Shown here one piece after another: positions 6,770 to 15,263 of a stretch of 52,843 bases of DNA. A program made the position numbers and the translations under genes. The notes below the pieces were generated by a model. That model saw only the letters and a list, made by a program, of their open reading frames with translations. It was not told the DNA's origin and made no database searches. The number at the start of each line of letters is the position of its first letter. The first letter of the stretch is position 1. The stretch is from Chitinophagaceae bacterium (GTDB lineage: Bacteria; Bacteroidota; Bacteroidia; Chitinophagales; Chitinophagaceae), in contig JABFRU010000031.1 of the NCBI GenBank assembly GCA_013140985.1, positions 1 to 52,843 of the forward strand, read 5' to 3'.

Positions 6770-9271
6770 TTATTTTTTGAAATGTTTTTTCAAATATTTC
6801 AACTTTTCTTCTATAATTTTTGTCTTAGGATGATCCTTCCCGAGTGTTCTTATTCGAGAGGAATATGCTTTGTTAAGCAAGGTTTCTGTTTTTTCGTATT
6901 CACCTAGCTGCTGATAAAGAGAGGCTAGGTTTGATTGAACAATGACAACTTCTGGATGATCTTCGTCAAAATTCTTTATATTGTTTTTCAGAGCAAGTTC
7001 AAGTAATTCTTTTGCTTTTTCATATTCTCCAATATCTTGATAAATTAAAGCAAGATTTGATTGGTCAACGGAAACGCTTGGATGATCTTCTCCCAGATTT
7101 TTTATATCATTTTCTAAGGCATGTTCAAGCAGTTCTTTTGCTTTTTTATATTCCTTTAAATCCTTGTAAACTAAAGCTAAATTAGATTGACGTAAAGCAA
7201 CGACGGGGTGGCCCTCACCCAAATTTTTAATTGCATTTCCTAAAGTAAGTTCAAGCAGTTCTTTTGCTTTTTCATAGTCTTTTAAGCTTCTATAAATTAT
7301 GGCCAAATTTGAACGAACTATAACAACAGCCGGATGATCTTCGCCAAAGTTTTTTATATACTTTTTTAAAGCAAGTTCAAGTAATTCTTTTGCTTTTTCA
7401 AATTCTCCAAAATCTTTGTAAAGCATAGCAAGGTTGGATTGCCCTCTGGCAACATCTGGATGATCATCACCTAATGTTTTAATATGATTCTTCAAGCAAG
7501 CTTCAAGCATTTGCCTTGCCTTTTCGTAATTTCCCAGTTTCCTTATTACTTCAGCTAAATTAATTTGAAACCCACCAATAACAGGAAGTTCAATTTCTTC
7601 CTCACGTAGCTTACTCAAAATAAACTCTGCATAGGGGATAAGAAAAAAAAGTTTAGTAATATTAGTATAGACATCGGTTAGCAATAAATTTTTAAATTTT
7701 TCAACAAGTTGCTCAACATCTTTCAAAGATGGCTGTAACTGATAGTCTGTCATTTGTTGTACAATCCTATGAATATTATAGCTCCTTTCATTTAATTGCA
7801 GCCAACCCTTTTTGCTTAGAGCATTAAGAGTTTCATGTAATTCTTTTTCCTTTTCCTCATTTTTAATATTCAAAAAATTCTCAAGTTCATCTATTGTGTA
7901 AGACACCGGCAGCAGGAAACAAAACTGTTTCATCAGCCATTGTTCTTGTTCTGTTAATGGTAAAAGACTAAAAGTTTGAAGAAGATGCAGATATATTTCG
8001 GTTTCTGCTTTACTATGATTCAGCTCTATTTTTCGTTGAAGCTCCGGAGAAGAAAGCTGCCTGCTGCGTATTTTTTGAAACACTTCTTTCACGGGCAGTT
8101 TTTGTCCAGGATAGGCAAGGGTTTTAGCAAGCAATTCTATGGTCAATGTGTGATAACCAATCTCCGTTAATAGATCTTCAACATCCTTTTCATCGGCTGG
8201 ATTTTTATAGTATGCTTTAAATAATTCTTTTGCTTTTCCTTTCGGTAGGGTTTCTATTTCAATGATTTTAAAACCACTAAAATTATTTCGACTTGTTATC
8301 AAAATATTCCATTGAGGCGGTCTTGGTAAAATGTCTTTAATGTTGTTCAGATCGTCTCTTGCATTATCAATTACCAATAAGTTTTTCCCAGGCAGATTTG
8401 ATAGTGCTTGTATAATTAGCTGAAATCTCACATCATTACTCTCATTGGTAAATTCTAGATTTAAGCTTTTTGTCAACACTTCATTATAGGCAAATGCTTC
8501 AGTAATGCTCATGTTCTGCTCATGCCCAGTATCCTGCGTTTTTACTTCTATCCACGCCACATGATCATAATTGTTGAGATTATCCTGCACAAATTTTTTA
8601 GCCAAGGTTGTTTTCCCAATACCGCCAAGACCATTCATCAAAACAATTTTAGAGGAAGCCTCAAGTTCTTTCTCTAAGTTTTTCAGATCTTCTTCTCTTC
8701 CAATGAACTCGTCATCATGTTTTGGAATATTGGTAAGCAAATGAGGAAAGCCTGAGGTGCCAGGTGATTGAGCAGGCGGAGGCGGAGTATAAGGATATAA
8801 CTTATCAAGTTGTTCACTGAATTTAAGTTGTAGGTCTTCGACGCTTTTAAAAGTTGTTTTAAAATGATTCAATTGTTTGAGCCTGTCTTCAAAATCATAA
8901 AGACTAATCACTTCCTCCCTTGTCCGATCACCTTCGTCTATGCGAGGGAATTGAAAATAAGTATATATAAGTGGGCTGCCAGTCTTTAAAAACTGATCGT
9001 ACCCAGTCTCAAACTCTTCTTTCGTATACATTCCCACTTTGGAGAATACGAGGATCAGTAAAATATCGGATTCTCGTATGGCTGCGTTGTAATCATCCTG
9101 CTTCCGGGTTTTGGAAACTGCGTCAACAAAATCTTCCCATATAATAAGTTGAAGAGAAATATCCCTGTTGACCCAGCTATCATTTTTTCGCCGAATGAAT
9201 TTCTCAAATTCATCCCTGCTTACTTTTAATTCTTGTGAGGAACCAAGAAATATTCTGATCTTCTTTGACAT
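6770..9271 (-). CDS. NLR-like protein: TIR/DUF4062-like, NB-ARC NTPase, TPR repeats
   Basis: 833 residues in three parts. Residues 1-160 look like a TIR/DUF4062-type alpha-beta domain: IRIFLGSSQEL at the N-terminus, SDILLILVFSKVGMYT, then EEFETGYD with a possible catalytic Glu. Residues 188-510 form a STAND/NB-ARC NTPase with FIGRE, Walker A GLGGIGKTT at 214-222, a Walker B-like LLVIDNA at 298-304, LITSR at 324-328 and IHRIV at 500-504 in the place of the MHD motif. Residues about 570-820 hold six kinesin-light-chain-like 42-residue TPR units (EKAKELLELAL, GEDHP). In other bacteria this architecture acts as antiphage sensors in which TPRs sense, NB-ARC oligomerises and the N-terminus kills. 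An immune role is inference. The gene is solitary between a secreted protein and pheS, and looks more AT-rich than its flanks. Confidence 0.85.
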   Translation of the reverse strand: MSKKIRIFLGSSQELKVSRDEFEKFIRRKNDSWVNRDISLQLIIWEDFVDAVSKTRKQDDYNAAIRESDILLILVFSKVGMYTKEEFETGYDQFLKTGSPLIYTYFQFPRIDEGDRTREEVISLYDFEDRLKQLNHFKTTFKSVEDLQLKFSEQLDKLYPYTPPPPAQSPGTSGFPHLLTNIPKHDDEFIGREEDLKNLEKELEASSKIVLMNGLGGIGKTTLAKKFVQDNLNNYDHVAWIEVKTQDTGHEQNMSITEAFAYNEVLTKSLNLEFTNESNDVRFQLIIQALSNLPGKNLLVIDNARDDLNNIKDILPRPPQWNILITSRNNFSGFKIIEIETLPKGKAKELFKAYYKNPADEKDVEDLLTEIGYHTLTIELLAKTLAYPGQKLPVKEVFQKIRSRQLSSPELQRKIELNHSKAETEIYLHLLQTFSLLPLTEQEQWLMKQFCFLLPVSYTIDELENFLNIKNEEKEKELHETLNALSKKGWLQLNERSYNIHRIVQQMTDYQLQPSLKDVEQLVEKFKNLLLTDVYTNITKLFFLIPYAEFILSKLREEEIELPVIGGFQINLAEVIRKLGNYEKARQMLEACLKNHIKTLGDDHPDVARGQSNLAMLYKDFGEFEKAKELLELALKKYIKNFGEDHPAVVIVRSNLAIIYRSLKDYEKAKELLELTLGNAIKNLGEGHPVVALRQSNLALVYKDLKEYKKAKELLEHALENDIKNLGEDHPSVSVDQSNLALIYQDIGEYEKAKELLELALKNNIKNFDEDHPEVVIVQSNLASLYQQLGEYEKTETLLNKAYSSRIRTLGKDHPKTKIIEEKLKYLKKHFKK
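6812..7564 (-). repeat. Six in-frame 126-bp repeats coding for TPR units
   Basis: Near-identical 126-bp blocks (42 codons) run through the 3' part of the NLR-like gene. Each has the core EKAKELLE...L, GEDHP and SNLA. Similarity at DNA level is high between the central copies, as expected for recent duplication or gene conversion that could change the number of sensor repeats. Confidence 0.8.
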
Positions 9272-9289
9272 GGATAAGGCAGTTAGCTT

Positions 9290-9309
9290 GTAAGAATGAA
9301 ATTTCTTAC
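9290..9309. promoter_or_regulatory. Inverted repeat upstream of the NLR-like gene
   Basis: GTAAGAA and TTCTTAC, 7 bp each and perfectly complementary, are separated by 6 bp and lie about 20 bp upstream of the NLR start codon. The size and position would suit an operator for a dimeric repressor or a short 5'-leader hairpin. No cognate regulator lies nearby. Confidence 0.35.
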
Positions 9310-9340
9310 ACTAATATAAGCCTTTAAAGAAAAGAAAGCC

Positions 9341-10369
9341 CTATATCGCCGAAGTAAACTGTTTCAGGAAACGAACATCATTCTCGCTGAAGAGGCGGAT
9401 ATCATTGATGCCGTATTTGAGCATAGCAGGCCGTTCGATACCCATACCGAATGCAAAGCCGGTATATCTTTCAGGATCAATATTGCAATTAGATAAAACA
9501 TTGGGGTGAACCATACCACATCCTAAAATTTCGACCCAGCCTGTTTTTTTACAAATATTACAACCGCTGCCGCCGCAGATAAAACAACTTACATCCATCT
9601 CTGCACTTGGTTCGGTAAAAGGAAAATAAGAAGGGCGGAAGCGGACCTTTACATCCTTACCATACATTTCTTTTACGAAAAAGTAAAGTGTTTGTTTCAG
9701 ATCGGCGAAAGAAACATTCTCATCAATATATAACCCTTCTACCTGGTGAAAAAAACAATGGCTTCTTGCACTGACGGTCTCATTGCGATACACTCTTCCC
9801 GGCATTATCAAACGGATAGGCAACTTACCTTTTTCCATTTCCCGTATCTGCACATTGCTGGTATGCGTTCGAAGGACCCAATCCGGATTTTGCTGAATGT
9901 AAAATGTATCCTGCATATCCCTGGCAGGATGATGCTCGGGCAGATTCAATGCACCGAAATTATGCCAGTCATCTTCTATCTCCGGTCCTTCCGCTACCGC
10001 AAAACCTAATCGTTGAAAGATAGAAACGATCCTGTTCCTCATCAATGTAACAGGATGTCTTGAGCCGATCGGTAATTCATCTCCGGGGAGACTGAGATCA
10101 AGGTTTGATGTCTGAGGCTTGATGTTTGAGGTTGATCCCTTTAGTTGATCATATTTTTCCTCAACAAATAATTTGAAATCGTTCAGCAATTGTCCTGCTT
10201 CTTTTTTGTTTTCAGCGGCCACATTCTTCATCTCGCCCATGATTATTTTTACAATGCCCTTGGTGCCAAGATATTTGATGCGGAATTCTTCCACCTGCTT
10301 TTCATCAGCGGCCGTTGCAGCTTCTATTTCTTTTTTGTACGTATTGATCTGTGATAACAATTGCTCCAT
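9341..10369 (-). CDS. pheS: Phenylalanyl-tRNA synthetase alpha subunit
   Basis: Class II aminoacyl-tRNA synthetase subunit that charges tRNA-Phe together with PheT. 342 residues from the ATG at 10369; a GTG one codon earlier is less likely. The N-terminal coiled coil (about 1-85) is followed by the catalytic core with HPARDMQDTF, the motif 2 region GRVYRNETVSARSHCFFHQ, FTEPSAEMD and a Cys cluster (CFICGGSGCNICKK). The end GMGIERPAMLKYGI is motif 3. Between coiled coil and catalytic domain lies SNIKPQTSNL, encoded by a 7-nt repeat array and absent from typical PheS. pheT is not adjacent, as is common in Bacteroidota. Confidence 0.97.
   Translation of the reverse strand: MEQLLSQINTYKKEIEAATAADEKQVEEFRIKYLGTKGIVKIIMGEMKNVAAENKKEAGQLLNDFKLFVEEKYDQLKGSTSNIKPQTSNLDLSLPGDELPIGSRHPVTLMRNRIVSIFQRLGFAVAEGPEIEDDWHNFGALNLPEHHPARDMQDTFYIQQNPDWVLRTHTSNVQIREMEKGKLPIRLIMPGRVYRNETVSARSHCFFHQVEGLYIDENVSFADLKQTLYFFVKEMYGKDVKVRFRPSYFPFTEPSAEMDVSCFICGGSGCNICKKTGWVEILGCGMVHPNVLSNCNIDPERYTGFAFGMGIERPAMLKYGINDIRLFSENDVRFLKQFTSAI
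10101..10135. repeat. 7-nt repeat arm (TCAAACn family) inside pheS
   Basis: Tandem units of about 7 nt (TCAAACA, TCAAACC and variants, read on the minus strand). They are translated in frame as TSNIKPQTSNL at the linker before the catalytic domain. The same peptide occurs in HolB. Confidence 0.85.
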
Positions 10370-10373
10370 CACG

Positions 10374-10381
10374 CAAAAATA
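10374..10381 (-). promoter_or_regulatory. Candidate -7 box for pheS
   Basis: Reading leftward, TATTTTTG followed by C matches TAnnTTTGC. The box ends 4 bp before the pheS ATG (10369), so transcription would begin at or near the start codon and the mRNA would be leaderless. No good -33 TTTG is visible. Confidence 0.4.
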
Positions 10382-10406
10382 CGGAAATAGCGACGAGGCA
10401 TTATTA

Positions 10407-10504
10407 TTTACGAATTACGATTTGGGATTTACGATTTTATTAAAGCACCAAGAGTTTTCGAATAAAAACAAATCGTAAATCATAACCCGTAATTCGTAAA
10501 TCCC
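10407..10504. repeat. Inverted repeat of 7-nt units (family TTTACGA)
   Basis: The left arm is TTTACGA ATTACGA with TTTGGGA TTTACGA. The right arm (10470-10504) has AAATCGT, AAATCAT, AACCCGT, AATTCGT and AAATCCC. All units are exactly 7 nt. The right arm runs into the stop codon of the TonB receptor (CTA at 10504-10506). Confidence 0.88.
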
Positions 10505-12672
10505 TAAAGTCTGATCTTAATGCTCAGGTTCACCACTCTTCCATCAATAGGCGCCCAAAGCTGTTTAAACCGGGGATCGGTAACAGGAGGAATAAGGATA
10601 TCTTCTTCGTTTGTCTGGCGATAGTCAAAAATGTTTTCGCAATTCAGTACAAAAGAAAAATGGCCCACATCATAACGGATCATAGCTGCTGCAAAAGGAT
10701 AGGAAGGGGTTTGAATACCATTATCAAGATATTGCTGGCTGGTGTAAGTGGCCTCAACACTTGTTCTGAATTTTTTGGAAAGCTGGTAAGAGATCATACC
10801 GGTCAATTTGTTCCGGGGACTTAGTGAAACATACAAATGGGCCGGGTCATATAATTTTTTAGCAACCGTGTAAGCATAGCCAAGATAAAGTTCCAGGGCA
10901 TTGTGATGCAATTGAAGAAATGTTTCGGAACCATACGTAACAACGGGCCTTGCTGCATTATGAAAATAGATCCGTCCATTCATGGTTGTGTCATTAATGA
11001 TCGGGTCCTGGATATTGGTTATAAAAAATGACTGGTTGAATGTGATATTCCCTTTGTCGCGGCTGCGATGATAATTGATAGCCAGGTTTAATCCCTGCGA
11101 TCGTTCCGGTCTTATGCTTATTGAATCCAGCGGAAGTAATTTCCGGTAATCTCTTTCATCTATATCACTTGTAAAGATGGAAGGTATCCGGTAGCCAATT
11201 CCCCCGCCGAAACGCAGCGTTAGCCTCCGACTCATTTTATATAGCACAGAAAATCTCGGCAGTAAAAAAGCTTTATAGATATTATGAAAATCCGTACGAA
11301 ACCCTGTTTCAATGGTAAGCTTTGAATTGATCCTCCAATCATCCTGCAAAAAAAGACCAACAGCAAAATGATTATAATCAGTGATGAATGTACTGTCGGG
11401 TAATTTTTTATCCAGGTTCTCGCCGGTAAGGTTCATGCCGGCTATTACATGATGTTTTGTTATTTTTTTAGAATAAGAGGCTTCTGAAAAATAAGAAAGT
11501 TGTTTGGCCTTCATGCCAAAAACAGCCGTGCTGATATTGCGGTTGAAGCTGCTGGTGGTTCCCTTTAAAGTAAATTTATCAGTGCTGTTGATCGTATTCT
11601 CCCAAATGATGTCAACGGTGTTGCGAAAAGTTTGGTTCTGTATAAAGAACTGGTGAAAATTATTATAGTAGCCGGAAAGGATTTCCATATCACCTCCTAT
11701 GCGGTCATCATAGTTGCTGCTGATGCCAAGCGAGATCGTATTTTTTTCATTAGGATAAAAAAAGAAAGTTGGATGAATAAAAATACTTTCTGTTCTGCCA
11801 AGATCGCTGAAGCCATCGTTGTTCACATCTTCCTGCCGCTGGTAACTGGCGCCGGTAAAAAAAGTATATCCCACTTTACCCGCCTTTTCAGATAAATAAA
11901 TATGCAGGTTGCTTTCTCTAAGTGTTGATTGATTGAAAAGCAAAAACCTTTCTCTTTTACCCTGTATCGGTTTTTTAGAAATGATATTGACCAGGCCGGC
12001 AACAGCGCCACCACCATATAAAGCGGAATTAGAACCTTTGACAATTTCTATTTGATGCAGGTCAAGCGGAGGGACCTGTAAAATACTAAAGCTGCCGGCA
12101 TAGCCACCAAATAGTGGCATGCCATCCCGCAACAGTTGAGTATAACGACCGGGCAAACCTTGTATTCGAAGTTCTGTATGATTGGTAACTGCGGATGTTT
12201 GCTGTACATGCACTCCGGTCACATCGTTCATCAGGTTGGCAATATGAGAGGATTTTATACTGCTTTCTTCTGTTACTTTTTCAGCGTCCAGTACTTCTGT
12301 TCTGGTGGGTGTTTTCTCTAATCTTGAATTGGTCCGAAAAGAATAGATGATTACAACATCCGTTTCTTTCTCCATGGTAATAGTAAAAACAGTATCAGGA
12401 TTGGTCAAAGGAAAAACAAGTTCCAGCGTTTGTATTTTGAAGCCGGGAGCAGTAAATAAAATGGAAGCTCTGCCATTTGGCATCAGCATTTTTGCCGTGC
12501 CGTCGTTACGGGTAGCTGTAAAGGGATGTCCGCCGTTGGCTAGTATTGATACATTGGATAAAGGCTGCCCGGTTTCCGCATCTTTTACCACGCAATTAAA
12601 AATTTTTTGCGAAAAGCAATTCAGCGAAAATAGTATTGCTATCAGCAGCAGTACTGGTATTCTCATGACCAT
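10504..12672 (-). CDS. TonB-dependent outer-membrane receptor
   Basis: 722 residues. Signal peptide at about 1-21, then a CarboxypepD_reg-like domain at about 24-100 (VVKDAETGQPLSNVSI). The plug domain lies at about 120-235 (LMNDVTGVHVQQ, RIQGLPGRYTQLLRDGMPL, IEIVKGSNSALYGGGAVAG). The C-terminal barrel includes GYRIPSIF and the VFLNIFDY-like SFVLNCENIFDYRQ, and the last residues NLSIKIRL end in an aromatic-poor strand. This is the heme/siderophore/vitamin or metal receptor class that uses the TonB-ExbBD motor; the ligand cannot be told. No SusD partner is adjacent. Two ATGs (12672 and 12666) are possible starts. It is divergent from the arginase-fold gene. Confidence 0.93.
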   Translation of the reverse strand: MVMRIPVLLLIAILFSLNCFSQKIFNCVVKDAETGQPLSNVSILANGGHPFTATRNDGTAKMLMPNGRASILFTAPGFKIQTLELVFPLTNPDTVFTITMEKETDVVIIYSFRTNSRLEKTPTRTEVLDAEKVTEESSIKSSHIANLMNDVTGVHVQQTSAVTNHTELRIQGLPGRYTQLLRDGMPLFGGYAGSFSILQVPPLDLHQIEIVKGSNSALYGGGAVAGLVNIISKKPIQGKRERFLLFNQSTLRESNLHIYLSEKAGKVGYTFFTGASYQRQEDVNNDGFSDLGRTESIFIHPTFFFYPNEKNTISLGISSNYDDRIGGDMEILSGYYNNFHQFFIQNQTFRNTVDIIWENTINSTDKFTLKGTTSSFNRNISTAVFGMKAKQLSYFSEASYSKKITKHHVIAGMNLTGENLDKKLPDSTFITDYNHFAVGLFLQDDWRINSKLTIETGFRTDFHNIYKAFLLPRFSVLYKMSRRLTLRFGGGIGYRIPSIFTSDIDERDYRKLLPLDSISIRPERSQGLNLAINYHRSRDKGNITFNQSFFITNIQDPIINDTTMNGRIYFHNAARPVVTYGSETFLQLHHNALELYLGYAYTVAKKLYDPAHLYVSLSPRNKLTGMISYQLSKKFRTSVEATYTSQQYLDNGIQTPSYPFAAAMIRYDVGHFSFVLNCENIFDYRQTNEEDILIPPVTDPRFKQLWAPIDGRVVNLSIKIRL

Positions 12673-12690
12673 AGTAACGGTAAGTTACTA
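12672..12690. promoter_or_regulatory. 7-bp inverted repeat in the divergent intergenic region
   Basis: TAGTAAC and GTTACTA flank a 5-bp spacer and overlap the start of the TonB receptor gene. This is a possible operator or leader hairpin in the 87-bp region shared with the divergent gene. Confidence 0.3.
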
Positions 12691-12759
12691 AGCCTTGTTG
12701 CTTTACACCTGACTTTCTTTGACCTTTATCGTGTAGGTTTGTAATAAATTCGGTTCCCG

Positions 12760-13896
12760 ATGTCAGACTATCTTAATATCTCCGATTTCCTGCAGCCGGT
12801 CAACATTCATGAGATCTCACATGATGAAGCATATAAAGAAGGCCAGCTGGGAAGTTCCATTGCTGTATATGACGAACAATTCCCCGACCTTGATGATGCA
12901 CAAATTGTATTGGTGGGTTGTGGCGAACAAAGGGGCAGCGGATTGATCCATGGTCAAAGTGAAGCGCCGGATATTATCCGCCGTCATTTTTATCCACTCT
13001 ATTACTGGCACCAGGATATAAAAATTGCTGATGTTGGCAATATCAGGACCGGTTCTCTCTATACCGATTCATATGCCGCTTTGAAAACAGTAGTACAGGA
13101 ATTGATCAATGATGGAAAAACTGTTATCATTCTCGGCGGTTCGCATGACCTTACCTTGTCGCAGTACAATGCGTATGCAGAAAAGAAAAAACTGATAGAA
13201 GCCAGTTGTGTGGATGCATTGATAGACCTGAACCTCGATTCACCCTTCAAGCATGAGAATTTTTTGATGGACATGCTGACAGGTGAACCCAATTATATCC
13301 GTCATTATAATCATATCGGGTTCCAGAGTTATTATGTGCATCCAAGGATGCTGGAGACCATGGACAAGCTGCATTTCGATTGTTACCGGGTCGGCAGTGT
13401 AAAAGAAAATATTGATGAGATGGAACCGGTGATCCGCAACAGTAATCTTTTTTCTTTTGATATAACGGCAATAGCCAACGCCTATGCACCGGCCAATACC
13501 ATTTCTCCCAATGGATTTAATGGCGAAGAAGCCTGTGTGCTGATGCGCTATGCCGGCATGAGCCCGAATGTAAATACCATCGGCATTTATGGTTACGATG
13601 CACAGCATGATAAAGATGAATTAACGGCCAAGCAGATCGGTCATATGCTCTGGTATGTGCTGGATGGCCGCAGCCGTGGCAGGAGAGAAGCGCAACTGGA
13701 TGAAAGAGATTCCTTCAACGAATACCACATGGCATTTGCTGAAGTAGAAACTACTTTTTTGCAAAGCAAAAAAACAGGAAGATGGTGGATGCAGTTGCCC
13801 GATAAAAAATACATTGCCTGTAGTTATAAGGATTATTTGCTTGCCAGCAGTAATGAGATACCGGAGAGATGGTTGCGGGCACAGGAGAGAGGGTAG
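12760..13896 (+). CDS. Arginase-fold protein, formimidoylglutamase-like
   Basis: 378 residues with the ureohydrolase (arginase/agmatinase/HutG) layout. GGSHDLT corresponds to the GGDHS motif, VDALIDLNLD to DAHxD, and SFDITAI to SFDxDxxDP. Compared with the family, two of six manganese ligands appear replaced: His to Leu in DALID and the second Asp to Thr in SFDIT. Bacteroidota contain a lineage of this type annotated as formimidoylglutamase (histidine degradation, releasing formamide and glutamate). Whether this lineage is catalytic is unclear. No other hut gene is in the window. A TAGGTTTG at 12734-12741 could be its -7 box. Confidence 0.8.
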   Translation: MSDYLNISDFLQPVNIHEISHDEAYKEGQLGSSIAVYDEQFPDLDDAQIVLVGCGEQRGSGLIHGQSEAPDIIRRHFYPLYYWHQDIKIADVGNIRTGSLYTDSYAALKTVVQELINDGKTVIILGGSHDLTLSQYNAYAEKKKLIEASCVDALIDLNLDSPFKHENFLMDMLTGEPNYIRHYNHIGFQSYYVHPRMLETMDKLHFDCYRVGSVKENIDEMEPVIRNSNLFSFDITAIANAYAPANTISPNGFNGEEACVLMRYAGMSPNVNTIGIYGYDAQHDKDELTAKQIGHMLWYVLDGRSRGRREAQLDERDSFNEYHMAFAEVETTFLQSKKTGRWWMQLPDKKYIACSYKDYLLASSNEIPERWLRAQERG

Positions 13897-13997
13897 GGAA
13901 TAAGAAATGAAAAATTAGAAATATACAATAAGAAAGTATGCATTATAAACGACCCACTTTCTCATTCCTCATTTTGCATTTCTTATTTCTTATTTTT
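13897..13997. repeat. Inverted repeat of 7-nt units; right arm codes a signal peptide
   Basis: The left arm (13897-13938) begins right after the TAG of the arginase-fold gene: GGAATAA, GAAATGA, AAAATTA, GAAATAT, ACAATAA, GAAAGTA. The right arm (13956-13997) is ACTTTCT, CATTCCT, CATTTTG, CATTTCT, TATTTCT, TATTTTT. The start codon of the PBP4-type gene is at the edge of the loop, and the right arm is its signal-peptide core. Confidence 0.9.
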
Positions 13998-15263
13998 TTG
14001 TATTCCTGTTCCGTTCAAAAACAAATTTCCAAATCGGCTACAGAAGAAGTTCTAACCAACAAAGCTCTCACCACCGCCCATGTCGGCATCAGCATCTATG
14101 ATCCGGCGGAGAATAAGTACTGGTATAATTATAATGGCGATAAATATTTTGTACCAGCCAGTAATACAAAAATTCCTACCTGTTATGCAGCGATGAAATA
14201 TTTGGGGGATAGTTTGGTGGGGTTGAGGATTTTTAATAGCGACGGCAACTTATATCTTTTTCCAGCCGGCGATCCAAGCTTTCTTCATAAGGATTTTTCA
14301 AATCAGCCCGTCTTTACTTATTTAAAAAATACTAAAGCATCCAATATAACTATTGTTGATACGGTGTGGAGGGACGAGCCTCTGGGGTCGGGCTGGTCAT
14401 GGAATGATTATAATGAAGATTACATGGCTGAAAGGTCATCACTTCCAGTATTTGGAAATATATTTGAATTATCCGGAAGGCAATCGGACTTACATAGCAC
14501 TCCATCATTTAAATTTTCTTATCAATCTGAAGGCAGTTTAGAATTGTCAAGTGTTTTTAGAGAACAGGGGGCCAACAGGTTTTCTTTTGGATTTAAAGGG
14601 GAAAGAAAAAGAACAGTTCGTATCCCTTTTGCAACTATAAAGGGAGAGACAAACAGGCAATTACTTTCTGATACACTTCATAAAAGAATTAATCCACAGG
14701 ACGATTTTATTCCAGTAATCGAAGGAGATCCAAGAGTGATCGCTATTCACTCCCAACCCACCGACTCCCTCCTCAAACCCATGATGCACCGCAGCGATAA
14801 TTTTTTTGCGGAGCAATCCTTGTTAATGGTCAGCAATGAACGATTGGGGTATATGAGTGATGAAAAGATCATCGACACATTATTAAAAACAGACTTTAAA
14901 GACCTGCCGCAAAAACCCAGATGGGCCGATGGCTCGGGACTTAGCCGCTATAATTTATTTACTCCCCAGGATTTTGTTGCCATTCTCAATAAAATGAAGA
15001 ATGAATTTGGAATGGAACGCATCAAAGTCATCCTCCCTACCGGCGGCGAAGGAACGATCAGCAGTTATTACAAGACCGACAGCGGTTATATCTATGGCAA
15101 AACAGGAACACTGTCCGGTGTTGTTGCCTTCAGCGGCTATTTATATACTAAAAAAGGTAAGCTGCTTATTTTTTCTACACTCATCAATAATCACCAGGCT
15201 TCGGCGACTGATGTGAGAAGAGCGGTTGAGAAGTTTCTTCAAGGGCTAAGAAACCGGTATTAA
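13938..15263 (+). CDS. dacB: D-Ala-D-Ala carboxypeptidase/endopeptidase (PBP4, peptidase S13)
   Basis: 441-residue penicillin-binding protein that trims or cleaves peptidoglycan peptides in the periplasm. The serine motif PASNTK gives Ser75 and Lys78. The second motif SDN is in HRSDNFFAEQ, and KTG is in YGKTGTLSG. Length and spacing fit the S13 family with its large insert between the first two motifs. LYSC at residues 21-24 is a lipobox, so it is probably lipid-anchored. The hydrophobic core of the signal peptide (residues 7-21) is translated from a dispersed 7-nt repeat arm, which also fixes the start at 13938. Confidence 0.93.
   Translation: MHYKRPTFSFLILHFLFLIFLYSCSVQKQISKSATEEVLTNKALTTAHVGISIYDPAENKYWYNYNGDKYFVPASNTKIPTCYAAMKYLGDSLVGLRIFNSDGNLYLFPAGDPSFLHKDFSNQPVFTYLKNTKASNITIVDTVWRDEPLGSGWSWNDYNEDYMAERSSLPVFGNIFELSGRQSDLHSTPSFKFSYQSEGSLELSSVFREQGANRFSFGFKGERKRTVRIPFATIKGETNRQLLSDTLHKRINPQDDFIPVIEGDPRVIAIHSQPTDSLLKPMMHRSDNFFAEQSLLMVSNERLGYMSDEKIIDTLLKTDFKDLPQKPRWADGSGLSRYNLFTPQDFVAILNKMKNEFGMERIKVILPTGGEGTISSYYKTDSGYIYGKTGTLSGVVAFSGYLYTKKGKLLIFSTLINNHQASATDVRRAVEKFLQGLRNRY

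Noticed and set aside
6812-7564. 126-bp repeats as CRISPR or non-coding satellite
   Set aside because: Fully in frame and encode TPR motifs.
10504-12672. TonB receptor as SusC of a polysaccharide utilisation locus
   Set aside because: No SusD-like gene or glycoside hydrolase cluster adjacent.
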